A stretch of DNA of 64,000 nt from DASUPK01 sp963763955. GTDB taxonomy: Bacteria > Actinomycetota > Thermoleophilia > Solirubrobacterales > 70-9. The translations under genes and the position numbers were made by a program. Under the pieces are notes generated by a model. It made no database searches, was not told the origin of the DNA, and saw only the letters and a program-made list of their open reading frames with translations. Shown piece after piece: positions 32,811-41,746 of this stretch. The stretch lies in the NCBI GenBank assembly GCA_963763955.1, contig CAVXQP010000005.1, positions 7,966 to 71,965 on the forward strand, in the 5' to 3' direction. How positions within the stretch are numbered: position 1 is the stretch's first letter; every line of letters begins with the position of its first letter.

Positions 32811-34183
32811 GACCGAATCAGCCCCAGAACCTCATCCCGCTTGGCCTCCATGTCCTTCGGTGAGACCAGCGACTCGAGGTTGAGGCGCAGCAGGGGTTCC
32901 GTGTTCGAGGGGCGTACGTTGAAGTGCCAGTCGGGATAGTCGACCGAGACGCCGTCGAGGTGCATGACCTCTCCATCGGAGTAGCGCTCGGCGATCTCGC
33001 GCATCTTGCCCTCCTGGTCGGCCACCTCCGAGTTGATCTCGCCGGAGATGAAGTACTTGGATCGGAACTCGTCCATCAGCTCGGCGAGCGGGCGGCCCTC
33101 GCGCGAGATCAGCTCGAGCATGAGCAGCGCCGGCATCGTCCCCGAGTCCGCGCAGTAGAAGTCGCGGAAGTAGTAGTGGCCCGAGACCTCGCCGCCGAAG
33201 ATCGCGCCCGTCTCGCGCATCCGGATCTTGAAGAAGGCATGACCCACCCGGCTCAGGTCGGACGTCCCGCCTGCCGCCGCGACCGTGTCGGGGACCGCGC
33301 GGCTCGAGCGTGGGTCGTAGAGCACCGTGGCGCCGGGGTCCTTGACCAGTGCCGCGCGGGCCAGCAGCGCGCAGACGAAGTCGCCATCGCAGAAGCGGCC
33401 CCCGCCGTCGATGAAGAAGCAACGGTCGGCGTCGCCGTCCCAGGCGATCGCCAGGTCGACGCCCTCCTTCTTGACCTGCTCGACGAGCATCCGGCGGTTC
33501 TCCTCGAGGAACGGGTTCGGGCCCGCCTCGGGGAAGTCGCCGTTCGGCTCCCAGCGGCTGGTGGTGACCTCGAGATCGAGCTGATCGAGCAGGGGTCCGA
33601 CCATGGGGCCGGCCATCCCATCGCTGCCGTCGGCCAGGATCCGGAGCGGGCCGATCGTCTCCGGGTCGATCAGGGAGAGGATGTGCTGGTGGAAGTCGGG
33701 ATAGATGTCGATCTCCTCGACCGAGCCGCCACCCGGCGGATCCGGCAGCCCGGCCTCGATCTCGGCGCGGACGTCCTGGATCCCGGCGTCGCCCGACAGC
33801 GCCAGGGCGCCCTCGCGCAGCAGCTTTACGCCCGTGTAGGCCTTCGGGTTGTGCGAGGCGGTGACCATCGCGCCGCCGTCGAGCTCGCGCGAGCCGACCA
33901 GGTAGTAGCTCATCTCCGTCGCGACCTGCCCGGCGTCGATCACGGTGGCGCCCTCCTCGACCAGGCCCTGGCGGACGCCGGCGGCCATCTCCGGGCCGCT
34001 GAGGCGCATGTCGCGGCCCAGCCCGATTCGCAGCTCGGAGACATCCTTGCCCCGGAGTCTCGCCAGCACCCGGGCGAAGGCGCGGCCGATCAGGTGGGCG
34101 GTCTCGGCGTCGAGCTCCTCGCCGTAGATGCCGCGGATGTCGTAGGCCTTGAAGATCCCGGCCGGGGGAGAGCTGATCGCCAT
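32807..34183 (-). CDS. manB: Phosphomannomutase/phosphoglucomutase
   Basis: This 458-residue enzyme of the alpha-D-phosphohexomutase superfamily shows all four signatures: active-site Ser loop VTASHNPKAYTGVKL, Mg-binding WDGDADRCFFID, sugar-binding GGEVSGHYYFRD and phosphate-binding RPSNTEPLLRLNLES. It interconverts hexose 6- and 1-phosphates for GDP-mannose or related precursors. The gene lies two bases downstream of the HIT gene and upstream of the MBL gene in one minus-strand unit. The symbol is tentative because substrate specificity cannot be read from sequence. Confidence 0.92.
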   Translation of the reverse strand: MAISSPPAGIFKAYDIRGIYGEELDAETAHLIGRAFARVLARLRGKDVSELRIGLGRDMRLSGPEMAAGVRQGLVEEGATVIDAGQVATEMSYYLVGSRELDGGAMVTASHNPKAYTGVKLLREGALALSGDAGIQDVRAEIEAGLPDPPGGGSVEEIDIYPDFHQHILSLIDPETIGPLRILADGSDGMAGPMVGPLLDQLDLEVTTSRWEPNGDFPEAGPNPFLEENRRMLVEQVKKEGVDLAIAWDGDADRCFFIDGGGRFCDGDFVCALLARAALVKDPGATVLYDPRSSRAVPDTVAAAGGTSDLSRVGHAFFKIRMRETGAIFGGEVSGHYYFRDFYCADSGTMPALLMLELISREGRPLAELMDEFRSKYFISGEINSEVADQEGKMREIAERYSDGEVMHLDGVSVDYPDWHFNVRPSNTEPLLRLNLESLVSPKDMEAKRDEVLGLIRS

Positions 34184-34185
34184 GG

Positions 34186-34671
34186 TCAGCCGAAGGCCTC
34201 TCGGACCGTCGCGTAGGTGTCCTCGAGGGTCTCGTTCATCACGCGGGTGTCGCCGAGGACGGGCATGAAGTTGGTGTCGCCATCCCAGCGGGGAACGACG
34301 TGCATGTGGATGTGGTGCTCGACACCGGCGCCCGCGACGCGGCCCTGGTTCACACCGACGTTGTACCCGTGTGGCGCATAGCTCGCCTCGAGAGCCGCTA
34401 TGCCGCGCTGAGCGAGGGCCATCATTTCCGTGGTCGTCACGGGGTCGAGGGCCTGCAGCGTCGCGTGGTGCTCATAAGGGGCCACCATGAGGTGCCCGTT
34501 CGTATACGGGTACTTGTTGAGAATCACGAAGCAGCTCTTCCCACGATGAACGATCAGGTTCGCCTCGTCGTCGTCCGCCGCGAGGGCCGCGCAAAAGATG
34601 CACTCGCTCTCTTTGTCCTTGGAGGCGTCCTTCACGTACTCGAGGCGCCAGGGCGCCCAGATCCTTTCCAC
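34186..34671 (-). CDS. HIT-family hydrolase (AP4A phosphorylase/adenylylsulfate-type)
   Basis: This 161-residue protein begins MERIWAPWRLEYVKDASKDK, a leader characteristic of the actinobacterial HIT/AP4A phosphorylase group, with a Cys pair (CIFCAALA), NKYPYTNGHLMVAPYEH and the triad HHIHMHVVPRW. It is the second HIT protein in the window and belongs to a different subgroup from the one near 30 kb. The first gene of the minus-strand unit HIT-manB-MBL-DAGK. Confidence 0.92.
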   Translation of the reverse strand: MERIWAPWRLEYVKDASKDKESECIFCAALAADDDEANLIVHRGKSCFVILNKYPYTNGHLMVAPYEHHATLQALDPVTTTEMMALAQRGIAALEASYAPHGYNVGVNQGRVAGAGVEHHIHMHVVPRWDGDTNFMPVLGDTRVMNETLEDTYATVREAFG

Positions 34672-34688
34672 AGCAAGATCGTATGTAG

Positions 34689-35705
34689 CTAGAACCAGCC
34701 GCGGCGGCGGAACCAGTAGAGCATGCCGCCCATCAGCCCGACCATCGCCGCGATCAGCACCCAGAACATCGTGTCGGACGAAGTGACGGGATCGCCGCCG
34801 CCGGGCAGGCCGACGTTCATGCCCCAGATGCTCGCCACGAGGGTGGCCGGCAGGAAGACGATGCTGAACACGGTGAGCACCCGCAGGATGTCGTTGAAGC
34901 GGTGGGCGATCACCGATTCGTTCGTCTCCTCGAGGGCCTCGACGACCTCCTTGTAGTTCTCGAGGATGTCCCAGATGCGCTCGTGCGCGTCGACGATGTC
35001 GTCGAAGTAGATCTCCAGGTCCATGTCCGGCGCCAGGTAGCGCTGCTTGACCTTCTCCAGGTCCCTGAGCACGGGGCGCTGCGGCCGGATCACCTTGCGG
35101 AAGTTGATGATCTCCTGCTTGACGTTGGAGATGTCGCGCACGATCTCCTGCGAGTGACCCTCGAAGATCTCCTCCTCGAGCACGTCGAGCTTGTTCCCGA
35201 TCTTGCGCAGCATCGGGAAGCAGTAGTCGAAGCCGTCGTCGACGATCCGGTAGAGGAGGTAGCCGGAGCCGCGGGAGAAGAGCTGCTCGCGGATCTCCTC
35301 CTTCTGGCGGCAGCGCTCGAAGAGGTACTCGATCGGCTGGAGTGGCTGGTTCGGGAGCGTGATCAGAAAGCCGTCCCCGACGAACAGGTCGAGCTCACCC
35401 GCGCCGAGGCGCCGGGCGGCGCGGTCGAAGATCGGAAACTGCAGGACGATGAAGAGGTAGTCGTCGTAGACATCGATCTTCGGCCGCTGGTTGCGCGAGA
35501 GAACGTCCTCATAGTCGAGGGCGTGGAAATCGAAGTTCTCCTCCAGCCAGGCCTGCTCCGGCGCGCCCGGCTGGTCGATCTTCACCCAGCGGAGGCCCTC
35601 CGCCGCGATCTCCTCGACCTTCGGCGCCTGCGGCTCAGGCGGAAGCGGCGCGACGAGCTCGCCGGCGCGGGTCCTGCGCAGTCTCGGGCGAGGGAGGTTC
35701 GGCAT
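34689..35705 (-). CDS. corA: CorA-family magnesium/cobalt transporter
   Basis: A 338-residue protein with a long cytoplasmic N-terminal domain and coiled-coil stalk helix (VLRDLEKVKQRYLAPDMDLEIYFDD), then two C-terminal TM helices separated by the selectivity loop IWGMNVGLPG (the GMN motif). It forms a homopentameric channel. ATG at 35705 was chosen because AAGGAG lies just upstream; a much longer frame extends further back but has no homology. It is divergent from the riboswitch-controlled unit. Confidence 0.94.
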   Translation of the reverse strand: MPNLPRPRLRRTRAGELVAPLPPEPQAPKVEEIAAEGLRWVKIDQPGAPEQAWLEENFDFHALDYEDVLSRNQRPKIDVYDDYLFIVLQFPIFDRAARRLGAGELDLFVGDGFLITLPNQPLQPIEYLFERCRQKEEIREQLFSRGSGYLLYRIVDDGFDYCFPMLRKIGNKLDVLEEEIFEGHSQEIVRDISNVKQEIINFRKVIRPQRPVLRDLEKVKQRYLAPDMDLEIYFDDIVDAHERIWDILENYKEVVEALEETNESVIAHRFNDILRVLTVFSIVFLPATLVASIWGMNVGLPGGGDPVTSSDTMFWVLIAAMVGLMGGMLYWFRRRGWF

Positions 35706-35888
35706 CTTCCGGACTCCTTGTGGGTCTTCATCGCTTCCATTTCCATGGTTAATCCACTGTACTGCGGCGGAAGGGTCGCCGGGCGCACATCCAGGCCCCG
35801 ATTTGCGCATGTCAATGCGGCGCGGACGCGAAGCGGCGCAGCCGGCGATTGACGGACCGGCCATTGCTATATTCCCTGCACATACGCA

Positions 35889-36005
35889 CCACATCAAGAG
35901 GGGTGGAGGGACTGGCCCGATGAAACCCCGGCAACCCCCTCGGATCTCGGTCCGAGGAAGGTGCCAACTCCAGCAGGTTTGGTCGTAAGGCCTGGAAGAT
36001 GTGGG
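35889..36005 (+). promoter_or_regulatory. SAM-I (S-box) riboswitch aptamer
   Basis: The conserved S-box core is clear: AAGAGGGGTGGAGGGACTGG, CCCGATGAAACCCCGGCAACC, a P3 hairpin (CCCTCGGATC/GGTCCGAGG), then GGTGCCAACTCCAGCAG. P1 forms from CCACATC (35889-35895) and GATGTGG (35998-36004). SAM binding stabilises P1. A TATATT at 35868-35873 upstream may be the -10 box. The region 35706-35888, between corA and the aptamer, shows nothing else. Confidence 0.93.
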
Positions 36006-36022
36006 AAGAGCGCTCCTCACGG

Positions 36023-36058
36023 AACCTCCGCCCACATCGAGCCCGGCGGAGGTTTGTT
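36023..36058 (+). terminator. Riboswitch expression platform: terminator with antiterminator strand in its loop
   Basis: AACCTCCGCC (36023-36032) and GGCGGAGGTT (36045-36054) form a perfect 10-bp stem followed by TGTTCG. The loop-side segment CCCACATC (36031-36038) is the exact complement of GATGTGGG (35998-36005), which contains the 3' strand of P1. With SAM, P1 forms and the terminator folds; without SAM the two strands can pair and disrupt it. A classic off-switch. Confidence 0.85.
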
Positions 36059-36072
36059 CGTAGAGGAGCCCG

Positions 36073-37305
36073 ATGGCAGTCCAATCGCTGAGATGCAAGG
36101 AGTGCGGGGTGGAGTACCCGCTCGACGCTCGCTACGTCTGCGAGCAGTGCTTCGGGCCGCTGGAGGTCTCCTATGACCTCTCGGGCCTCGATCCCGAGGA
36201 GGCGCGCCGGAAGATCCAGGCGGGCTCGCGGGGCATCTGGCGCTACTCCGACTTCCTCCCCTTCGACGGCCGGCCTGGCGATCCGCTCGAGCCGGGGCTG
36301 ACACCCCTGATCCGCGCCGACCGCCTGGCCGAGCGCCTCGGCCTCGGCGAGCTCTGGATCAAGAACGACGCCGCCAACCCCACACACTCCTTCAAGGACC
36401 GCGTCGTCGCGGTCGCGGTCGCGAAGGCCAAGGAGCTCGGCTTCGGGACCGTGGCCTGCGCCTCGACCGGGAACCTCGCCAACGCCGTCGCGGCGCACTC
36501 CGCCGCCGCCGGACTCGAGTCGTATGTGTTCGTGCCCTCCGACCTCGAGGAGCAGAAGCTGCTCGCCACCGGCGTCTACGGGACCAACCTGGTCGGCATC
36601 CGGGGCACCTACGACGACGTCAACCGCCTTTGTACGGAGCTCAGCCAGACGCATCCCTGGGCCTTCGTCAACGTCAATCTCCGGCCGTACTACTCAGAGG
36701 GGTCGAAGACCCTCGCGTACGAGACAATCGAGCAACTGGGGTGGAACCTCCCCGATCGCGTCGTCGCGCCGATCGCGTCCGGGTCGATGTTCACGAAGCT
36801 CGCCAAGGGCATGCGGGACTGGCTGGATCTGGGGCTGGTGGAGGGCGAGTTGCCCGTCTTCTCGGGCGCGCAGGCCGAAGGATGCTCGCCGGTCGCCACC
36901 GCCTTTGCCGAGGGCTGGGAGGTCTGCAAGCCGCAGCGTCCCGACACGATCGCCAAGAGCCTCGCGATCGGCGATCCGGCCGACGGGCCATATGCGCTCG
37001 AGCTGGCACGCGAGACCGAGGGAGTGATCGAGTCGGTGACCGACGACGAAATCCGCCAGGGGATCCGCCTGCTGGCGGAGACGACCGGTGTCTTCACCGA
37101 GACGGCCGGGGGCGTCACGATCGGCGTGCTCACCAAGCTCGCCGAGGCCGGACGGATCGGTTCCGACGAGCGAGTGGTCGCCTACATCACGGGCGAGGGA
37201 CTGAAGACGCTGGATGCGGTGCGGGAGTCCTTCGTGATGCACGAGATCGAGCCCACGCTCGATGCCTTCGAGGCAGAGTTCGCGGGCGTGTCCGCTTCCG
37301 CGTAG
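36073..37305 (+). CDS. thrC: Threonine-synthase-like PLP enzyme under SAM-riboswitch control
   Basis: This 410-residue fold-type II PLP enzyme has an N-terminal zinc-ribbon-like CKECGVEYPLDARYVCEQC, the PLP-Lys motif NPTHSFKDRVV, ASTGNLANAVAAHSA, and the phosphate-binding region VAPIASGSMFTKLAKG. Threonine synthase converts O-phosphohomoserine to threonine. Control by a SAM riboswitch and a CysO-like carrier 44 bases downstream suggest that it may instead, or also, use O-phosphohomoserine in homocysteine/methionine synthesis (inference). ATG at 36073 follows AGAGGAG. Confidence 0.88.
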   Translation: MAVQSLRCKECGVEYPLDARYVCEQCFGPLEVSYDLSGLDPEEARRKIQAGSRGIWRYSDFLPFDGRPGDPLEPGLTPLIRADRLAERLGLGELWIKNDAANPTHSFKDRVVAVAVAKAKELGFGTVACASTGNLANAVAAHSAAAGLESYVFVPSDLEEQKLLATGVYGTNLVGIRGTYDDVNRLCTELSQTHPWAFVNVNLRPYYSEGSKTLAYETIEQLGWNLPDRVVAPIASGSMFTKLAKGMRDWLDLGLVEGELPVFSGAQAEGCSPVATAFAEGWEVCKPQRPDTIAKSLAIGDPADGPYALELARETEGVIESVTDDEIRQGIRLLAETTGVFTETAGGVTIGVLTKLAEAGRIGSDERVVAYITGEGLKTLDAVRESFVMHEIEPTLDAFEAEFAGVSASA

Positions 37306-37349
37306 CAATGCGGCCGAGGTGGAGGGATGACTAAGATCTCCGCCGCACG

Positions 37350-37622
37350 ATGAGCATCACGGTGAAGATTCCAGCGCAGCTGCGGGCCGCCACCGGGGGC
37401 GAGGGGGAGCTCGAGGTCGAGGGATCGACCGTAGGCGAGGCGCTGGACGCAGTCTTCGACCAGCACGACGGCCTTCGCGAGCGGATCACCCAGGACGGCG
37501 ATCTGCGCCGCTTCGTCAACGTCTACGTCTCAGGTGAGGACATCCGCTTCCAGGACGGCCTCGACACCGCCGTGAACGACGGCGACGAGGTGACGATCCT
37601 GCCCGCGGTGGCCGGCGGCTGA
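37350..37622 (+). CDS. cysO: CysO-like sulfur-carrier protein (MoaD/ThiS family)
   Basis: A 90-residue ubiquitin-fold protein ending in ILPAVAGG; the C-terminal Gly-Gly is the site of thiocarboxylate formation. The sequence is close to mycobacterial CysO as I remember it (VTVSIP opening, RFVNIYVNDEDVRF, VTILPAVAGG), stronger than to MoaD or ThiS. In mycobacteria CysO carries sulfur for CysM-made cysteine and Mec releases it. Here cysM and mec are not adjacent; the partner is the riboswitch-controlled thrC-like gene, with which it is probably co-transcribed. Confidence 0.88.
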   Translation: MSITVKIPAQLRAATGGEGELEVEGSTVGEALDAVFDQHDGLRERITQDGDLRRFVNVYVSGEDIRFQDGLDTAVNDGDEVTILPAVAGG

Positions 37623-37635
37623 GGCTCTCCGCGGG

Positions 37636-40104
37636 ATGGGGTTCCGGCGCGGGCTCGGGCTCTCCGCCGGGCTGGCACTCGCCCTTCTCATCCTTCCTGC
37701 CGCCTCGGCTTTCGGGGATGTCTCCTCGGGACAGCTGCACGCCGGGGTCGAGCCGGACCCCTGGCACCTGACGATCACGGACGGATCCGGCCACGCCGTC
37801 CTCAGCGAGAACCGCGGGCTCGGCACCGGGCCGACCGGCACGCTCGGCTTCAGCACAGCCACGGGATGGTTCCACGCCACTCGCGTCATCTCCGGCGGCA
37901 TGCAAGGTGGTGCCTACGTCGCCCAGCTCGAGACCACGGATCCGGCGCGGGGGATCCAGGTCCGGCTCGAGCCAGACCGCGAGGGTGTGATCGGGCTGAC
38001 GGCGTCCGTCACGGGCTCGACGGCGGGCGTCACCGCGATGGGCATTGGCTTCGACTCGAGGCCGGGTGAGCGCTACCTCGGCTTCGGCGAGCGCTCCAAC
38101 GCGGTCGATCAGCGCGGAAACGAGGTCGAGGACTACGTCTCGGATGGTCCCTACGCGCCCGCCGACCGGGCGCTGATCGGGGCGGTCATCCCGCCCCAGG
38201 GGTGGCATCCGCGCGACGACGCGACCTACTTCCCGGTTCCGTGGCTCCTCTCCACCGCGGGCTATGGGGTGCTGCTCGGCAACGACGAGACGAGCTATTT
38301 CCGGCTGGGAAACTCGGACCCCTCCGCCTGGAGCGTCGAGGCTCAGGCGACGAACCTCAGCCTTCGCTTCGTCGCGGGCCCGGCGCCGGCCGATGCCCTC
38401 AGCCGGCTGACCGAGATCACCGGCCGCCAGCCCGCCCCGGCCGCCCCGTGGGTGTTCGGTCCCTGGTATCAGCCGACCGGCAACGACCAGCTCGGCCAGG
38501 CAAGGGCCCTGCGGGCGGCCGACGTGCCCGGCTCGGCGGTCAACACGTACCTGCACTACCTGCCCTGCGGAGCGCAACAGGGCGTCGAGTCACAGCAGCC
38601 GCCGTATACGGCGGCGTTCCACGACCTCGGCTACGCGATCACCGCTTACTTCAACCCGATGATCTGCACGAGCTATCAGCCCGCCTACTCGCAGGCTGTC
38701 GCCGCCGGAGTGCTCAACACGAACCAGGCCAACCAGCCCTACGTCTACAACCTCAACACCGGGAACCTCTTCAGCCCGGTTTCGCAATTCGACTTCACGG
38801 CGCCGGGGACGCAGTCTTTCTGGGACCGGTTGATCTCGGAGGCCGTCGGCCACGGCTACGACGGCTGGATGGAGGACTTCGGCGAGTACACGCCGCTGGA
38901 TGCCAAATCGGCGGACGGCACCCCGGGGACCCGGATGCACAACCTCTATCCGACCCGCTACCACTGCGCGACCTTCAATTACACGCGCGGGTCACCGCAC
39001 CCGGTGGCGCCATTCGTGCGCTCCGGGTGGACCGGGACCCAGCGTTGTGCCCAGATCGTCTGGGGCGGCGACCCGACCACCGACTGGGGATACGACGGGC
39101 TCGACTCGGCGATCAAGCAGGCGCTCTCGCTGGGGACGTCCGGGATCTCACGCTGGGGCTCCGACATCGGCGGGTACTTCAGCGTCTTCGCGGGCAAGCT
39201 GACGCCGGAGCTGCTCGACCGCTGGATCGAGCTCGGCGCGGTCTCCGGGGTGATGCGGACCGAGGCGAACGGGTTCAAGCTGGCCTCGTACGCCAGGCCG
39301 CAGGTGACGGACCCCGAGATCCTGCCGATCTGGCGGCGCTACGCGAAGCTGCGCACGCAGCTCTATCCCTACCTCGTGGCCGCCGATGCGAACTACCGCC
39401 GGACCGGGATGCCGACGATGCGGGACCTGGGGCTCGTCTACCCGGCCGATCCCACCGCCTCGGGGAAGGAGGACGAGTTCATGTTCGGTCCCGACCTGCT
39501 GGCGTCGCCGGTCCACCAGCCGGGGCAGACCGAGAGGAATCTCTATCTCCCCGGCGGGCGGTGGATCGACTTCTGGCGGGCTCTCGCCTACCGCCCCGCG
39601 GACGGAGCCCTGCGGTTGCGGCGCGCGCCGATCCTGAAGGGGGCGCGCAGCATCAGCGTGCCCGCGCCGCTCGACCAGCTTCCGTTGATGGTCCGGGCCG
39701 GGGCGATCCTGCCGCTGCTCCCGCCCGCGGTGCAGACCTTGAGCGGCTACGGCTCCGCAGTGACCGTCGGGCTGGACGATCTGGGGAACCGGCTACACCT
39801 GATCGCATTCCCGCGCGGCAAGTCGCGGTCTCCGTTCGGTGAGAACGGCGGGCTGCGCTCGAAGGAGCTCAGCCATTCCTGGAAGCTCACGATCAGGCGG
39901 GCGAAGGGGCATCGAATCGTGCTCGATGCCTCACTCAGGTCCCTGCGGCACAAGCTCACCCCTTGCCTGGTCCGCGTCGATGGACGCCGAGTTCGGCGAA
40001 AGGCCTGGTCTGCCAAGAAGGGCGTGCTGCACGTGCGCTTCCGCTCACGGGGAAAGGTCACGCATCTGGGCGTAATCGACCGCGCCATCTGCAAGCGGCA
40101 CTAG
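37636..40104 (+). CDS. Secreted glycoside hydrolase family 31 enzyme
   Basis: An 822-residue protein with a signal peptide (LGLSAGLALALLILPAASAFG, cleavage near residue 27). The GH31 barrel is recognised by YLGFGERSNAVDQRG near residue 147, the nucleophile loop GYDGWMEDFGEYTP (Asp in WMEDFGE) and SRWGSDIGGYF near residue 510. The family includes alpha-glucosidases, alpha-xylosidases and sulfoquinovosidases; the exact substrate is not readable. The last ~90 residues are a basic beta-rich tail (RVRRKAWSAKKGVLHVRF). It follows cysO by 13 bases. Confidence 0.88.
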   Translation: MGFRRGLGLSAGLALALLILPAASAFGDVSSGQLHAGVEPDPWHLTITDGSGHAVLSENRGLGTGPTGTLGFSTATGWFHATRVISGGMQGGAYVAQLETTDPARGIQVRLEPDREGVIGLTASVTGSTAGVTAMGIGFDSRPGERYLGFGERSNAVDQRGNEVEDYVSDGPYAPADRALIGAVIPPQGWHPRDDATYFPVPWLLSTAGYGVLLGNDETSYFRLGNSDPSAWSVEAQATNLSLRFVAGPAPADALSRLTEITGRQPAPAAPWVFGPWYQPTGNDQLGQARALRAADVPGSAVNTYLHYLPCGAQQGVESQQPPYTAAFHDLGYAITAYFNPMICTSYQPAYSQAVAAGVLNTNQANQPYVYNLNTGNLFSPVSQFDFTAPGTQSFWDRLISEAVGHGYDGWMEDFGEYTPLDAKSADGTPGTRMHNLYPTRYHCATFNYTRGSPHPVAPFVRSGWTGTQRCAQIVWGGDPTTDWGYDGLDSAIKQALSLGTSGISRWGSDIGGYFSVFAGKLTPELLDRWIELGAVSGVMRTEANGFKLASYARPQVTDPEILPIWRRYAKLRTQLYPYLVAADANYRRTGMPTMRDLGLVYPADPTASGKEDEFMFGPDLLASPVHQPGQTERNLYLPGGRWIDFWRALAYRPADGALRLRRAPILKGARSISVPAPLDQLPLMVRAGAILPLLPPAVQTLSGYGSAVTVGLDDLGNRLHLIAFPRGKSRSPFGENGGLRSKELSHSWKLTIRRAKGHRIVLDASLRSLRHKLTPCLVRVDGRRVRRKAWSAKKGVLHVRFRSRGKVTHLGVIDRAICKRH

Positions 40105-40160
40105 CGCCGGGATTGGAGCGGGAGGGCGCCGGGTATCGATCGACTGTGAGGAGGGGGGCG

Positions 40161-40604
40161 ATGAGAAAAGGACTTCTGATGCTGACGGCGGCGGCCCTGG
40201 TCTGCCTGCCGGCGAGCGCCGTGGCGAAGAAACACCACAAGCACAAGTCGTCCGGGATCGACGGCGTAGTGCTCAACACGACCTGCAGCGGCGCCTGCGC
40301 CGAGCCGCCGCCGCCGGCACCGCCTTACACCGGTAGCGGGCTGACGGTGACGGTCACGCGCATCGCCGATGGTGCGGTGGTGGCATCAACCCAGCCCACC
40401 GACGGGCGGTTCCGCTATCGCCTTGCGCGAGGCCACTACCAGGTGAGCGCGGCGATCAACGAGCTCACGCCGCAGCCATCGGCGAGCGGGCCCCGGGTCG
40501 TGATGCCGCCCCGTTGCTGGGTCGGGGACAGCAAGGAGGCCACCGTCCGCCGACACCACTTCACCCATGTGGAGCTGCGCGTGGGCAACGTCTGCATCGT
40601 CTGA
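40161..40604 (+). CDS. Secreted protein of unknown function
   Basis: This 147-residue protein starts at ATG 40161 behind GAGGAGGGGGG, with a signal peptide (LLMLTAAALVCLPASAVA, cleavage near residue 22) and a His/Lys-rich mature N terminus (KKHHKHKSSG) that may bind metal. The rest resembles a small carboxypeptidase-regulatory-like/CnaB beta fold (GSGLTVTVTRIADGAVVAST, DGRFRYRLARGHYQVSA) with four Cys. No enzyme motif is visible. Confidence 0.7.
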   Translation: MRKGLLMLTAAALVCLPASAVAKKHHKHKSSGIDGVVLNTTCSGACAEPPPPAPPYTGSGLTVTVTRIADGAVVASTQPTDGRFRYRLARGHYQVSAAINELTPQPSASGPRVVMPPRCWVGDSKEATVRRHHFTHVELRVGNVCIV

Positions 40605-40612
40605 GCAGAAGC

Positions 40613-40685
40613 GCGCCCGGCAGGATTCGAACCTGCGGCCTTCCGCTCCGGAGGCGGACGCTCTATCCAGCTGAGCTACGGGCGC
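40613..40685 (-). tRNA. tRNA-Arg (anticodon CCG)
   Basis: Read on the minus strand: acceptor GCGCCCG/CGGGCGC, D arm GCTC...GAGC, anticodon stem TCCGC/GCGGA around loop CTCCGGA (anticodon CCG, reads CGG), T arm GCAGG-TTCGAAT-CCTGC. The length is 73 bases; CCA is not encoded. It sits in the gap before rnz, on the opposite strand. Confidence 0.97.
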
Positions 40686-40762
40686 TAGGCGCGGAAGTGT
40701 AGGTGCGGCCCGGGCGGGGGCGCCCGCCAGGCGGACCCGGCGCTTTCTACGCTAGGCGCGTC

Positions 40763-41746
40763 ATGGATCTCTCAGTTGTCTTCCTCGGCACGGGTGGCTC
40801 CGTGCCCTCGGCGCGGAGGGCGACCGCGTGCGTGCTGATCCGCGCTGGAGGCGCCCGCCTGCTGGTCGACTGCGGGGAGGGCGCCCAGCGCCAGATGATC
40901 AACTCGACCGGGCTCGTCCAGGTCGACGAGATCTACGTCACCCACTTCCACGCCGACCACTACCTGGGCCTGCCCGGGCTGCTCAAGACCTATGACCTGA
41001 TGGAGCGGCAGGCGCCGCTGCGGATCGTCGGGCCCGCCGGGCTGATCGGATTGTTCGAGGCGCTGAAGCGGATCTTCGGCAGGCTTCGCTACGAGGTCGA
41101 GCTGGTCGAGCTCGCGCCGGGGGAGGGGATCGGGCACGACGGCTTCGAGATGCGCGCCTTCGAGGTCGAGCACCGGATGGCGGCGCTCGGCTACGCCTAC
41201 GTGGAGCCCGAGCGGCCCGGACGCTTCGACGTCGAGGCGGCGCGCGGGCTCGGCATCGCCGACGACCGCGACTTCGGCCGTCTGCAGCGCGGAGAGACGA
41301 TCGCCGTGGACGGCTCGGAGGTCCGGCCCGAGCAGGTGATGGGCGACCTGCGGCCGGGGCGCAAGGTGGTGATCACCGGAGACACCGCCCCTTGCGAAAT
41401 GACCCGGATCGCCGCCCACGCCGCCCAGCTCCTCGTCCACGACGGGACGTTCGCGGTCGAGGAGTCGGCGCGCGCGGCAGACACGGGACACTCGACCGCC
41501 CGTGACGCCGCCCAGCTCGCCGCCGACGCGGAGGTCGGCATGCTGGCGATCGTCCACGTCTCCTCCCGTTACAACGTCTCGGCCGTGCTGACCGAAGCGC
41601 GCGAGGCCTTCCCGAACACCGTTGCGCCGCGCGACTTCGACCTGGTCGAGATCCCCTTCCCCGAACGGGGCGATCCCGAGCTGATCCAGGAGGGCGCGAA
41701 ACAGCGTCCCGAGCCCCTGGCCGACCCGGCGCCGGCCGGCGACTAG
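40763..41746 (+). CDS. rnz: Ribonuclease Z
   Basis: This 327-residue MBL-fold tRNA 3'-processing endonuclease has FLGTGGSVPSARR, CGEGAQRQMI, the metal site THFHADHYLGLPGLL, ITGDTAPCE, and the closing IVHVSSRYN. Its fit next to a CCA-less tRNA is pleasing but probably coincidental. ATG at 40763 was chosen because it gives the conserved N terminus; the frame extends upstream without homology. Confidence 0.94.
   Translation: MDLSVVFLGTGGSVPSARRATACVLIRAGGARLLVDCGEGAQRQMINSTGLVQVDEIYVTHFHADHYLGLPGLLKTYDLMERQAPLRIVGPAGLIGLFEALKRIFGRLRYEVELVELAPGEGIGHDGFEMRAFEVEHRMAALGYAYVEPERPGRFDVEAARGLGIADDRDFGRLQRGETIAVDGSEVRPEQVMGDLRPGRKVVITGDTAPCEMTRIAAHAAQLLVHDGTFAVEESARAADTGHSTARDAAQLAADAEVGMLAIVHVSSRYNVSAVLTEAREAFPNTVAPRDFDLVEIPFPERGDPELIQEGAKQRPEPLADPAPAGD

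Noticed and set aside
35849..35873. TTGACG and TATATT as a complete promoter for the riboswitch
   Set aside because: The spacer is only 13 bp. TATATT alone remains a plausible -10 box.
35706..36098. Extension of the corA frame upstream to a 469-aa protein
   Set aside because: The extra ~130 codons would run through the SAM riboswitch and lack homology; ATG 35705 has AAGGAG.
38202..39842. Second-frame 546-codon open frame inside the GH31 gene
   Set aside because: No motifs and shadow-type composition; GH31 catalytic motifs are in the main frame.
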